Notes: a model not told the origin generated them from the sequence alone. Shown: positions 36,705 through 45,368, counted from the first letter of the stretch. The stretch: 64,000 bases of DNA from Pseudarthrobacter sp. NS4 (GCF_024758005.1 NZ_CP103288.1:4216001-4280000); one strand, 5' to 3'. Program-made: numbers and translations.

Positions 36705-36920
36705 CTACTTCTTGCCGTACTTCCGGTGGACAGCCTGCTTGCTGACTCCCAGGCAGAGGGCGATGGCCTCCCAGGAGAGTCCGGCCTGCCGTGCGCTCCT
36801 GACCAGCGAGGATTCCGCCCGCTGCACTTCCTTCTGCAGCTCGGCGACTGCCCGCAGAGCCTCCGAAGGCCCCATTCCGTCCATCGATCCAACGAGTGTT
36901 TTCATTCGTTCCACCTCCAT
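36705..36920 (-). CDS. Small HTH DNA-binding protein
   Basis: This 71-residue protein consists of an amphipathic helix (about 20-42: EALRAVAELQKEVQRAESS) and a C-terminal helix-turn-helix, SWEAIALCLGVSKQAVHRKYGKK, of the sigma-70 region-4 type common in small actinobacterial regulators. Two starts are possible. ATG 36920 lies seven bases after a TAATGT -10 box and would be leaderless. ATG 36905 is preceded by GGAGGTG at six bases. Two identical palindromes overlap its promoter, so autoregulation is likely. It precedes the HD gene. Confidence 0.8.
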   Translation of the reverse strand: MEVERMKTLVGSMDGMGPSEALRAVAELQKEVQRAESSLVRSARQAGLSWEAIALCLGVSKQAVHRKYGKK

Positions 36921-36922
36921 GC

Positions 36923-36969
36923 CGTCAACATTAGTTGACGCGGCAGTGGCTCGTCAACAAGAGTTGACG
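36923..36969. promoter_or_regulatory. Two CGTCAAC-N4-GTTGACG operators over the HTH gene promoter
   Basis: CGTCAACATTAGTTGACG (36923-36940) and CGTCAACAAGAGTTGACG (36952-36969) are both perfect palindromes with seven-base arms, 29 bases apart. On the minus strand the second contributes the -35 box TTGACG (36952-36957) and the first covers the -10 box TAATGT (36928-36933), with an 18-base spacer. A dimeric repressor bound to either would block transcription. Confidence 0.75.
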
Positions 36970-37003
36970 CAGAGGTTCAGTTCACATTGCCAAAAGCCGG
37001 CAG

Positions 37004-37888
37004 TCAGCCCATCCCGGTCCAGATCCACGGTTCCCGAGGCAGCCCGGCGGGATCGAAGGCGTCCAGGGCGCGCTGAAGTGTTCCGGCCGGCAGGCCGAGT
37101 GACGCCAGCAGTCGGTCCCGTACGGCAGCGGCTGTGATGCCCCGCTGGTCAAGGTCGCCAAGGGTAACGGCGCCGTCGCGCTTGGCCAGGCGAACGCCGT
37201 CAGCGTTGACCACCAAGGGGACGTGCGCATATTCCGGCGCGGGAATCTTAAGGAGGGACGCGAGGTATGCCTGGCGCGGGGTGGACGGGAGCAGGTCATC
37301 GCCGCGAACCACCTGGTCGATTCCCTGCGCAGCATCGTCCACCACCACGGCGAGGTTGTAGGCCGTGACGCCGTCGTTGCGGCGCAGGACGAAGTCGTCC
37401 ACAAGGCCCGTGAATTCGCCGTGGAGAACATCGTGCACTGTGTACTCGTGAACCTCGGACCGCAGCCGGACAGCGGCGGGCCTGCTTGCCCGCCTGAATT
37501 CCAGTTCGGCGGCATCAAGGTTCCGGCAGGTGCCCGGGTAAGCGCCCTGGAGGGCGTGCGGGGCGGACGGCGCCTCCTGGATTTCCCTGCGCGTGCAGAA
37601 GCACTCGTAGGTGAGGCCGGCATGCTGCAGGCGCTCGATGGCCTTGGCGTACAGCGCGCCCCGGGCGGTTTGCCGGACCACTCCGCGGTCCCATGTGACA
37701 CCAATGGCTTCGAGGTCCCGCAGTTGCTCCGCTTCCGCCCCCGCCCGCGCGCGGTCCAGGTCCTCCACCCGAAGCAGGAACTCGCGGCTGGAGGAGCGGG
37801 CAAAGAGCCAGGCGAGAATGGCAGTCCGCAGATTGCCCACATGAAGTTCACCCGAAGGGCTGGGGGCGAAGCGGCCGGCGGAAGTCAT
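37004..37888 (-). CDS. gluQ: Glutamyl-Q tRNA(Asp) synthetase
   Basis: This 294-residue enzyme is the truncated glutamyl-tRNA synthetase paralog that attaches glutamate to queuosine in tRNA(Asp). FAPSPSGELHVGNLRTA (7-23) holds the HIGH-like motif HVGN, and RLAKRDGAVTL is the KMSKS-like motif near residue 235. Zinc-site residues are visible as CFC (about 100) and GTCR (about 121). The anticodon-binding domain of GluRS is absent, as expected. TAGTCT lies seven bases before ATG 37888, so the message is probably leaderless. No queuosine synthesis genes are in the window. Confidence 0.92.
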   Translation of the reverse strand: MTSAGRFAPSPSGELHVGNLRTAILAWLFARSSSREFLLRVEDLDRARAGAEAEQLRDLEAIGVTWDRGVVRQTARGALYAKAIERLQHAGLTYECFCTRREIQEAPSAPHALQGAYPGTCRNLDAAELEFRRASRPAAVRLRSEVHEYTVHDVLHGEFTGLVDDFVLRRNDGVTAYNLAVVVDDAAQGIDQVVRGDDLLPSTPRQAYLASLLKIPAPEYAHVPLVVNADGVRLAKRDGAVTLGDLDQRGITAAAVRDRLLASLGLPAGTLQRALDAFDPAGLPREPWIWTGMG

Positions 37889-37895
37889 GGGTTCA

Positions 37896-37901
37896 AGACT
37901 A
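37896..37901 (-). promoter_or_regulatory. -10 box of a leaderless promoter for gluQ
   Basis: TAGTCT on the minus strand ends seven bases before ATG 37888 with no ribosome binding site between. Confidence 0.5.
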
Positions 37902-37929
37902 TGCGGACGGCAAAGCGGGCAGGGCAACA

Positions 37930-37990
37930 CAAGAGCCCCTCAGCTACCGATGACTTCGGAAATCCGACGCCGGTAGTTCAGGGGCTCTTG
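37930..37990. repeat. 61-base interrupted palindrome between gluQ and the RND operon
   Basis: CAAGAGCCCCT (37930-37940) pairs with AGGGGCTCTTG (37980-37990), and inside it CTACCG (37944-37949) pairs with CGGTAG (37971-37976). This gives a long two-part hairpin with an internal bulge. It may be the terminator of the RND operon, since it lies on its downstream side, but no U-tract is present. A repeat element is the alternative. Confidence 0.55.
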
Positions 37991-38249
37991 CCGTGTTTGC
38001 AGAAAGACCATGGTGTGAACAAGAGTCAATCAGGGCAGCTTCCTTGCGGGAAACAGTCTCGCGCCCTCCGGGTGGTGTGCCGGGAAGCGGTAGCCGACGG
38101 GATTCGGCGGTAGCCTTGCCCGTTGCCAACATTTCACCAGCAGACGTGCAGTTCGCGCAACCGGCGCAGGCGCCACTGGTCAAATTGACCACTTCTTGCA
38201 CCGCCACGGGTAAGGAAGTGATCAATATGTTTTCGTCTTCGTACCCAGG

Positions 38250-41200
38250 CTACGCGGCAGGCGCCGGAACCCGAGGGGCAGGTGGTTCAGCCTTGGACCG
38301 CGGTTTGCCAAACCGCAGGTAGAGGGACGGCAGGATGAACAGGTTGAGCAGCGTCGAGGACGCCAGGCCGCCCACAATGACTACAGCCATGGGATGTTCG
38401 ATTTCGTGGCCGGGAATGGTGCCCATGAGGATCAACGGCACCAGTGCCAGCCCAGTGGCCAGCGTGGTCATCAGGATAGGCGAGAGCCGTTCCCCCGCGC
38501 CCCGGAGCACCAGTTCGGGCCCGAACTTTTCATTTTCATATTTCTCGAGGTGCTGGCAATGGCTGATCAGGAGGATGCCGTTGCGCGCCGCGATGCCCAG
38601 GACTGTCAGGAACCCTACGATCGAGCCGAGTGAGAGCACGCCGCCGCTCAGGTAGGCCGCGAGCATGCCCCCAACGAGTGCAACAGGAAGTGTGAACATG
38701 ATCAAGGCGGCCAACCGCCAGCTGCCGAATGACGCCTGGAGCAGCAGGAAAATGACCAGGAGGGCGCCCACCGCAAAGATCAGGAGCTGGCGGGTGGCAG
38801 CTTCACGTTCCGCGAACTCCCCAAGGATCTCAGCGTGGTAGCCCGCGGGGAAGTCCACCCCGGTCAGCCCTTGCTCAAGTTTGGCCACGAGGGCGCCCAG
38901 ATCACCATCCGATGCGGCATTGGCGCTGACGTCGATCCTGCGCGAATTGTTGTTCCGATCGATGACGCCGGGCGTTGCGTTGACGCTGACGTCTGCCACC
39001 TCGGCGAGCCGGACCGGCACTCCGGATGGAGTATCGATGGGCAGGTTCCCGATGCTGGTTACGTCTGAACGGGTCTCCGGAGGACTCCAGATACGGACGT
39101 CGAAGACCTTGCCTTCCCGCCATAGATCGCCCACTTCCTCACTGGCCACCATCGCTGCCGCGGCCCTCCGGACGTCGCCGGGCTTGACCCCATGGCGCTG
39201 GGCTGCCTCGAGGTTGACCTTGACGTCCACCTGCGGAATGTCCACCTGCAGCGATACGTGCTCCTCCACGGCTTCGTCGATACGTCCCATCACCTCTTCG
39301 ACTTCCTTGGCCAGCCCGCGCAGGGTTTCAAGATCGTCGCCGTATACCCGGACCACCACGGCGTCGCCTTCGCCTGTGAGGACCTCGCGGATCCGCTCCT
39401 TCAGGTAGGTCTGCACGTCGCGGTGTATCCCTGGGTAGCCGTCCACTACCTCCTGCACAGCGGCCAGGGTCTTGTCGTAGTCGGCCGAGGGATCCACGCT
39501 GATCCAGTTCTCGCCGAAGTTCACCCCAACTACCTCATCTGCGGCCAGCGCCTGGCCGATGTGGGCACCACAATTCAGCACCCCGTCCAACGCCAGCAGC
39601 TCTCTGCAGGCACGCTCGCTGATGCGGACCTCCTCGGCCAGGGAGGTGCCCGGTTGAGTCACCCAGTGCATGAGGAAGTCGCGTTCCTTGAACGACGGCA
39701 GCAGTGCCTGTCCCAGCAGCGGTGCCACCAGGACCCCGGAAAGAGTCAGCCCCGTGAAAGCCAGGTAGCCAGGTCCTGGGCGGCGGACCACCCGGGACAT
39801 CAGCCAGTGGTAGCCGCGCTTCAGGACCCGGACCAGCGGCGGGTCCCGCGGATCCAGCGGAGCCTTGCGCAGGAAAATGAGTGCAAGGGCTGGAGTGACT
39901 GTGAGTGCCACCAGCATGGAGGCAAAAACCGCCAACGTGTAGGCGCTGGCAAGTGGACGGAAAAAGGCCCCGGTGAGTCCTTCGAGGAAGAAGATCGGTA
40001 CCGCGGCCACCACGATGATGAGGGTGGCGTACACGATCGGTCCGCGGACCTCCATTGATGCTTCCAGGACAACTGACGCCGTGGACCGGCCGCTGCGGCT
40101 TTCGCGATGCTGCCTTAACCGTCGGATGATGTTTTCAATATCGATGATGGCGTCGTCCACCACCACGCCCACGGAAATGACCAGGCCGGCCAGCACCATG
40201 GTGTTCACGGTGCTGCCGGTCATCATAATGACCACGCCCGCCGTGATGAGGGATAAGGGGATGGCAATCAGGCTGATAAGGGCTGTGCGCCACTGGAACA
40301 GGAATGCCCCCAGCACCATCATGACCAGCACGATGCCCAGCAGCAGCGCCAGGCTCAGGTTTTCCAGCGACTGTTCTATGAAGGTCGCCGGCCTGAAAAG
40401 GGCGGTGTCGACGTCGATTCCCGACAATGCCGGAGCCATCTGCTCCAGCGCTTCCTCCACTCCCTTGGTCACCTCGAGGGTGTTGCCCCACGGCAGTTTC
40501 TCCACGATGAGCATCAGGCCTTCGCCGTCATTGATGACTGCGTCACCGATCAGGGGGTTGTGGTCCATCACGACGTCGGCCACGTCGCCCAGGCGCAGGG
40601 GGTTCCCGTCGCGTTCCCGGATAGGGATCTTGGCGAGGTCCTCAGGCGTGCGGATGGGCAGGACGTGCGAAATGCCGATGCGCTGGTTCGGAGTCTCCAC
40701 AACTCCGCCGGCGCCTACCACGTTGCCGGATGTGTGCTTGAGCAGTCCGGCGTGCATGGCGTCATTGGTAGTCGACATCACCTCCCTAAGGGACACATTT
40801 TCGGCCAGCAGCCGATCAGGCTTGACGCGTACCTGGAGCGTTTCCTTCCGTTCACCCCAGATGGCAACATTAGCCACGCCCGGGACGGAGAGCAGGTGGG
40901 CCCGCAGCTTGTAGTGGGTCAACATGGACATTTCGATCAGGCTGCGCTCCTCCGAGGACAAGCCGATCTTCATGACCCGGCTCGTGGAGGACAAGGGCTG
41001 CAGCATCACCGGTGGCGTGGCCCAGCTGGGCAGCGTCGGCGTGACCGTTGCGACTCTTTCCGAGACCAGCTGCCGCGCCTTCAGCAGATCAGTGCCCGGG
41101 TCGAAAATCATCAGGACCGAGGACAGCTGGGAAACAGACTTTGACCTTAGCTCGTCCAGCCCCTCCAAGCCGTTGAGCGCGTGCTCAAGCGGAACCGTGA

Positions 41201-41390
41201 CCAGCTCCTCGACTTCCGCCGCGGTCAAGCCCAGGGCGGCCGTCTGGATTTCCACCCGGGGCGGTGCGAACTCGGGAAACACGTCCACTGATGCTGAACT
41301 GATCTGGACAGCACCAACCATCATGATTCCGAGGGCCAGCGCTACCACCACCGAACGGAACTTGAGGCTGAAACCAATGAGCCTGCGCAT
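38250..41390 (-). CDS. RND efflux permease (AcrB/CusA class), relay residues intact
   Basis: This 1046-residue protein has the full RND layout: TM1, a large porter loop (about 35-340), TM2-6, a second loop (about 560-870) and TM8-12. In TM4 the motif VVVDDAIIDIEN keeps D412-D413 and E419, equivalent to the AcrB D407-D408 relay and E414. The start (VDVFPEFAPPRVEIQTAALGL) resembles the heavy-metal (CusA/CzcA) group. Such pumps normally span Gram-negative envelopes; in actinobacteria the usual RND proteins are MmpL. It is the last gene of the three-gene operon, six bases after the adaptor. Substrate unknown. Confidence 0.9.
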   Translation of the reverse strand: MRRLIGFSLKFRSVVVALALGIMMVGAVQISSASVDVFPEFAPPRVEIQTAALGLTAAEVEELVTVPLEHALNGLEGLDELRSKSVSQLSSVLMIFDPGTDLLKARQLVSERVATVTPTLPSWATPPVMLQPLSSTSRVMKIGLSSEERSLIEMSMLTHYKLRAHLLSVPGVANVAIWGERKETLQVRVKPDRLLAENVSLREVMSTTNDAMHAGLLKHTSGNVVGAGGVVETPNQRIGISHVLPIRTPEDLAKIPIRERDGNPLRLGDVADVVMDHNPLIGDAVINDGEGLMLIVEKLPWGNTLEVTKGVEEALEQMAPALSGIDVDTALFRPATFIEQSLENLSLALLLGIVLVMMVLGAFLFQWRTALISLIAIPLSLITAGVVIMMTGSTVNTMVLAGLVISVGVVVDDAIIDIENIIRRLRQHRESRSGRSTASVVLEASMEVRGPIVYATLIIVVAAVPIFFLEGLTGAFFRPLASAYTLAVFASMLVALTVTPALALIFLRKAPLDPRDPPLVRVLKRGYHWLMSRVVRRPGPGYLAFTGLTLSGVLVAPLLGQALLPSFKERDFLMHWVTQPGTSLAEEVRISERACRELLALDGVLNCGAHIGQALAADEVVGVNFGENWISVDPSADYDKTLAAVQEVVDGYPGIHRDVQTYLKERIREVLTGEGDAVVVRVYGDDLETLRGLAKEVEEVMGRIDEAVEEHVSLQVDIPQVDVKVNLEAAQRHGVKPGDVRRAAAAMVASEEVGDLWREGKVFDVRIWSPPETRSDVTSIGNLPIDTPSGVPVRLAEVADVSVNATPGVIDRNNNSRRIDVSANAASDGDLGALVAKLEQGLTGVDFPAGYHAEILGEFAEREAATRQLLIFAVGALLVIFLLLQASFGSWRLAALIMFTLPVALVGGMLAAYLSGGVLSLGSIVGFLTVLGIAARNGILLISHCQHLEKYENEKFGPELVLRGAGERLSPILMTTLATGLALVPLILMGTIPGHEIEHPMAVVIVGGLASSTLLNLFILPSLYLRFGKPRSKAEPPAPRVPAPAA

Positions 41391-41396
41391 GGCTGG

Positions 41397-41855
41397 TCAG
41401 TGCGCCGTATCCAGTTCAGCACCCAGAAGTTCGGCCGCCCCTACAGTCACGATTTTGGTTCCAGGTTGGGGTCCGCTTGCCAGCTTCACGGTCGGAGCCT
41501 CGATCCGTTCAACCGCTACGGGTGCCCGGACGAACACCAACGGCTCGGGGTTGGTGTAGACCCAGGTGCCGCCGCTCGCGTCGTATATCAGGGCCGAATA
41601 GGGAACCTGGAGTTTATCTTCAACCGTCTCCACCGCGCCTGTGGTGATCCCCAGCCGTTCGGCAGCTCTCCCGGTCAACGTGATGCGGCTGACTTCCTGC
41701 CCTTCAACCTCCTCAAGGGTGGCGGCTTCGACCCCTGTCGCGGCCGGAGCCGCCTCAGGCACTTCGCCGCACGCGGCCACAGGACCACAGACCAGGCAAG
41801 CCATGACCAGGACGCCGAACAGGCGGCGCTTCCAAGGCACGTACGCAGTCGTCAT
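41397..41855 (-). CDS. Miniature lipoprotein resembling the C-terminal domain of an RND adaptor
   Basis: This 152-residue lipoprotein has a signal with lipobox VAAC (cysteine 29). Residues about 70-145 resemble only the last two domains of a CusB/CzcB-type membrane-fusion protein. They include VPYSALIYDASGGTWVYTN, then VFVRAPVAVERI, and GPQPGTKIVTVGAAELLGAE, the usual final strand pair. The lipoyl and hairpin domains that reach an outer-membrane channel are missing, which suits a cell without an outer membrane. It overlaps the second permease gene by four bases (ATGA) and precedes the first permease by six bases. Confidence 0.8.
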   Translation of the reverse strand: MTTAYVPWKRRLFGVLVMACLVCGPVAACGEVPEAAPAATGVEAATLEEVEGQEVSRITLTGRAAERLGITTGAVETVEDKLQVPYSALIYDASGGTWVYTNPEPLVFVRAPVAVERIEAPTVKLASGPQPGTKIVTVGAAELLGAELDTAH

Positions 41856-44800
41856 GGCACTTCCGTTCTTTCAGCAAGCCCCGCAGCATCGGCGGGACCT
41901 TGTGGCTTCAGGGGATCCTCGTCCTCCGGTGTGCCGGTGCCAAACAGGATCAGGAGGGTTGGCAGGACAATCAGAACAAACAGCGCGTGCGTCACTAACC
42001 CGCCCCACACCACGATGGCCAGGGGCAGGATCGTTTCCCTGCCAACAGCTCCCCCGAGTACCACCAGGGGGATCAGGAATGCCGTGCTGACAACCGCAGC
42101 AATCACAAGCGGCACCAGCCGTTCCTGGGCTGCCTGCAAGATTGAGGAGCGCGAACCACCCCGCAGCTGGGCTTCCTCCCGCGCCTCCGCAGATACTGGA
42201 TTGCTGGTCATGACCGGGGTTTGGGCACGCCGGACCAGCAGGATGGAGTCCCGCACAGCCATTCCGAACAGCGCAACGAAGGCAAGGAGAGTCACCAGGG
42301 AGCTGATGCCGCCCGTGAGGATTGCGCCCAGAACGCCGCCTACAAGGGCGAGGGGCAGCGCCAGGAATACAACCAGTGCCACCCGCCAGCTTCCCAGCGC
42401 GGTCTGCAGGAGGACCAGGATGCCGATCAGTGCTGCTCCCGCGACGGTCCAGACGAGTTGCACAGTGCTCTGTTGCTCGGAGTACCGGGATGGCACCTGC
42501 GCGTGATATTCCATTGGGAAATCAAGGTTGGCCAGCCCGGCGTTGACATCTGATGTGATGTCTCCGACGGACCTGCCATCCACCTGGGCCACCACATCTA
42601 TGTGGCGGGAGGTGTCGGTGTGGGTGATAACCGACTCGTGTGGCGTTACCCGGACGTCGGCGACTTCACTGAGCCGCACATGGCCACCGTCCGGCTTGTC
42701 GATCAGCAACTCCTGGACACTTGTGAGGCTTGAACTGGTGGCCGGAGTACCCTTGACCACCACCTGGAACACTTTCTGCTGCTCGAAGAGGAAGCCCACG
42801 TCCACGCCCTGTAGCAGGGTGGCTGCTGCACGCCGCACATCGCCCGGTTTCACCCCGGCTTGCTGTGCCTTGTCCAGGTCAACTTCGATCTCTGCGATGG
42901 GTTGGAGCCGGGGAAGGGACAACTGCGGGTCAACCAAGCCGGCTGTGGAGGACATCATGTCCCTGACGTTTTCCGCGGTTTGGCGCAGGACCTGGGGATC
43001 CACCCCGAACACCCTGACCGAGAACTCATGTTGTGACCGGTTACGCTCCACGTCGAGCCGGTTTTGGCCGTAGGTAGCCACGCCGCCGCGGATCCCGGGG
43101 TAGCCTGCCACGACTTCATTGACCGCTTCGGTGACACTTGAGTAATCAGCGTCCGCTTCCATGGTGACCCAGAGTTCCCCCGAATTCGGCCCCACCACCC
43201 GGTCCGAGGTGATGGCGCGCCCCACGTGTCCGCCTACGTTGGCGACTCCCGGCAGGGTGGTCAATTCCTTGCTGGCAAGGGCCGATATCCGGCCCATCTC
43301 ACCGTTGGACGTTCCTGCCAGTCCATCCCACTGCACCAGCAGGATCCGGTCCTGAAGTGCAGTTACCGAGGGCTGGCCGGTGGCGAGCAGCGGTATACCG
43401 GCTGCGGCAGCCACTGCAAACAAAGCGGCTGCAGCCACCACCCACCGGGACTTGGCGGCGGACCTTTCAACCGCTTTCCGGGTCCCTTCCCTGATCTTGC
43501 CCGGCCATCGCGGCGGCTGCCCCTCGCCGGCCATGAACGTGAGGGCCAAAGCCGGGGTCAGGAGCCAGGCGATGAGCAGGGCGACGGCGAGTGCCAGCAG
43601 GAAGGACAGAACCAGGGGGACGAAAAGAGCCCGGTTTACCCCCGTCAGGAACAGCACGGGCAGCAGGACGAGCGCCATGGTAAGTCCGGCGAAGACAATT
43701 GCATTCCGGGTCTGCTGGAGGGCTGCGGTTATCAGTGCCAGCCTCGGCTCCGCCTTCACCCCGGACCCGCTCAAACCGTCCTCCGTGTTGCCCCTGTCCC
43801 TGCCGTCGACGGCCGCTGGCAGGCCGGAATCCGACGAAAGCTCCCGCCGTCGTCGCAGCCCATTCAGGTCGGTCACGAGGTCGGTCACAACCACAACCAA
43901 AGCCAGAACCAGTCCGGCAAAGACCAGAACATTCAGCCCGATTCCCACCACCGACAGCATGAGGAAAGCGGCCGCCGTGGACACTGCCAGGACAATCAAA
44001 CCCACAAGGGCCGTCCGCCAGGACTTGAACAAGAGTCCCAGGAGGAGGGCAGCCAACAACAGGCCGACAAGGAAGCCCGTTCCCAGGTTCTGCAACGCGG
44101 ACTCAAGGAAGGATGCAGGCCGGTAGACACTGGTGTCGACGTTGATTCCCGAAAGGCCTGGTTTCAAGTCCTCCAGTGCCGCTTCCAGCGCTGCCGTGAT
44201 CTCAGCCGTATTGGCCTCAGGAAACTTCTCGATGACCAGCATGAGGGCGGGGTCCTCGTCCACCACTGCATCGCCGATGAGCGGCTGGTGGTATTCCCGG
44301 ACTGTTGCCACATCGCCCAGTACCAGCGGCGGACCTGTCACGTTCTCGACGCTGACCTTCGCCAAGTCGCTGGGGGTGGTGATCGGCAGGACATGCTGGA
44401 TCCCAAGCCGCTGGTTCTCGGTCTCCAGGAAGCCGCCGGTTCCCGGTGTTGAGGCCTGGAGGAAAGTCAGAGGTGATACCCATACTGCGTTACCCGTTGT
44501 CCGGATTACCTGGTTGAGTGTTACCCCGCGGGCCTGGAGCGCTTGAGGGTCCACTTCCACCTGCATCTGCTGCTCACGCTGGCCCCAGATCGAAAGGTTT
44601 GCAACTCCGGGCACACCCATCAGGCGGGGCCTGATATTCCATCTGGCAAGGACGGACATGTCGATGAGCGGAACTTCCGACGACGACAGCCGGACCATCA
44701 TCACCCTGCTGGTGGAGGACTTCGGCTGCATCAGGACCGGAGGGGTGGAAACTTTGGGCAGTGAATGGGCCTGGACCAGGCGCTCGGCAACAAGTTGGCG

Positions 44801-45121
44801 CGCCCGGGGCAAGTCGGTGCCCGGTTCGAAAAGCAGCTGGATGGACGAAAGGCCTGGCACGGACTGCGACCGGATCTCGTCCAGATATGCGACGCCGTTA
44901 AGGAAGTCCACTTCCATGGGGGACGTGATGAATTGTTCAACTTCAAGCGCGGACAGTCCAAGGGCTTCGGTCTGGATCTCGACTTGGGCGGGTTCAAATT
45001 CAGGCAAGGCGTCCATGGAGGACCTGGGGTAGTACCAGATTCCCATCGCTATTATTGCTGCAGCCAACGCCAGGATCAGCAGGCGGAACTGGAAACTCCA
45101 TCGTGCAAATACACCGGTCAT
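41852..45121 (-). CDS. RND efflux permease (AcrB/CusA class), relay residues degenerate
   Basis: This 1089-residue protein has the same RND architecture as its operon partner. The start SSMDALPEFEPAQVEIQTEALGL (in part) is again of the CusA/CzcA group. In TM4 the relay motif reads VVTDLVTDLNG: the AcrB D407 position is T413, D408 is kept as D414, and E414 is replaced by N420. A Ser/Gly/Asp-rich insertion follows TM4 (about 430-460). The weak relay suggests it works beside the intact permease, as MdtB and MdtC do. GGAAG lies four to five bases before ATG 45121, which I prefer to the longer open frame. Confidence 0.88.
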   Translation of the reverse strand: MTGVFARWSFQFRLLILALAAAIIAMGIWYYPRSSMDALPEFEPAQVEIQTEALGLSALEVEQFITSPMEVDFLNGVAYLDEIRSQSVPGLSSIQLLFEPGTDLPRARQLVAERLVQAHSLPKVSTPPVLMQPKSSTSRVMMVRLSSSEVPLIDMSVLARWNIRPRLMGVPGVANLSIWGQREQQMQVEVDPQALQARGVTLNQVIRTTGNAVWVSPLTFLQASTPGTGGFLETENQRLGIQHVLPITTPSDLAKVSVENVTGPPLVLGDVATVREYHQPLIGDAVVDEDPALMLVIEKFPEANTAEITAALEAALEDLKPGLSGINVDTSVYRPASFLESALQNLGTGFLVGLLLAALLLGLLFKSWRTALVGLIVLAVSTAAAFLMLSVVGIGLNVLVFAGLVLALVVVVTDLVTDLNGLRRRRELSSDSGLPAAVDGRDRGNTEDGLSGSGVKAEPRLALITAALQQTRNAIVFAGLTMALVLLPVLFLTGVNRALFVPLVLSFLLALAVALLIAWLLTPALALTFMAGEGQPPRWPGKIREGTRKAVERSAAKSRWVVAAAALFAVAAAAGIPLLATGQPSVTALQDRILLVQWDGLAGTSNGEMGRISALASKELTTLPGVANVGGHVGRAITSDRVVGPNSGELWVTMEADADYSSVTEAVNEVVAGYPGIRGGVATYGQNRLDVERNRSQHEFSVRVFGVDPQVLRQTAENVRDMMSSTAGLVDPQLSLPRLQPIAEIEVDLDKAQQAGVKPGDVRRAAATLLQGVDVGFLFEQQKVFQVVVKGTPATSSSLTSVQELLIDKPDGGHVRLSEVADVRVTPHESVITHTDTSRHIDVVAQVDGRSVGDITSDVNAGLANLDFPMEYHAQVPSRYSEQQSTVQLVWTVAGAALIGILVLLQTALGSWRVALVVFLALPLALVGGVLGAILTGGISSLVTLLAFVALFGMAVRDSILLVRRAQTPVMTSNPVSAEAREEAQLRGGSRSSILQAAQERLVPLVIAAVVSTAFLIPLVVLGGAVGRETILPLAIVVWGGLVTHALFVLIVLPTLLILFGTGTPEDEDPLKPQGPADAAGLAERTEVP

Positions 45122-45227
45122 CGCTCTTCCAAGCTGCAGGTGGGGGCCTAGTAGGCAGTGATCTAAGCTTCCCGCCGTGCAGAACGGGCAAACAGTCCCC
45201 ACGTTAGTCAGGTGCACCCCCAAAATA

Positions 45228-45275
45228 GGGGGCGAGTAGGCCCGGAAAGGGGGCCTGTGACCTATACAAGGGGGC
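45228..45275. promoter_or_regulatory. Three GGGGGC boxes at exact 21-bp spacing
   Basis: GGGGGC occurs at 45228-45233, 45249-45254 and 45270-45275, each preceded by an A-rich tract (AAAATA, GGAAA, TACAA). The 21-bp period equals two helical turns, so proteins bound to all three would face the same side. They lie between the divergent RND operon and the LuxR-type gene, just upstream of a CATAAT -10 candidate at 45286-45291. Confidence 0.65.
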
Positions 45276-45324
45276 TTGGGCGGAGCATAATTCGCAATAA
45301 CGAGCTTGATGGTGACGCCTACTA

Positions 45325-45343
45325 ATACGCTTCCTGTGCGTAT
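45325..45343. promoter_or_regulatory. Inverted repeat ATACGC-N7-GCGTAT
   Basis: Perfect six-base arms (45325-45330 and 45338-45343) flank seven bases, between the -10 candidate and the start of the LuxR-type regulator. The size fits a dimer operator in the leader of that gene. Confidence 0.45.
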
Positions 45344-45368
45344 GGTCCGGGTGATTGGGGATATGGCA

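Larger units (their letters stand above)
37889..38249. other. 361-bp region between gluQ and the RND operon
   Basis: It contains the gluQ promoter and the long hairpin at 37930-37990. A perfect 15-base palindrome TGGTCAAATTGACCA (38177-38191) looks like a protein binding site. A minus-strand open frame with a TTG start (37944-38225) follows the RND gene by 24 bases and would encode a Cys-x2-Cys-x2-Cys peptide, but it lacks a ribosome binding site and has low third-position GC. I do not call it a gene. Confidence 0.5.

Noticed and set aside
37930-37990. Possible tRNA
   Set aside because: The element is 61 bases with no D-, anticodon- or T-arm pattern and no CCA end; it is a simple interrupted palindrome.
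38030-38120. Resemblance of the minus strand (GCCGAATCCCGTCGGCTACC) to the 3' end of a c-di-AMP riboswitch
   Set aside because: The 5' conserved part is not found, the downstream gene would be gluQ behind a hairpin and its own promoter, and the match is short.
43226-44452. Plus-strand open frame of 408 codons inside the second RND gene
   Set aside because: Antisense shadow with no domain; the RND reading is supported over its full length.
45228-45275. CRISPR-like array from the 21-bp periodic GGGGGC boxes
   Set aside because: Only six bases repeat, spacers are 15 bases, and no cas genes are present.
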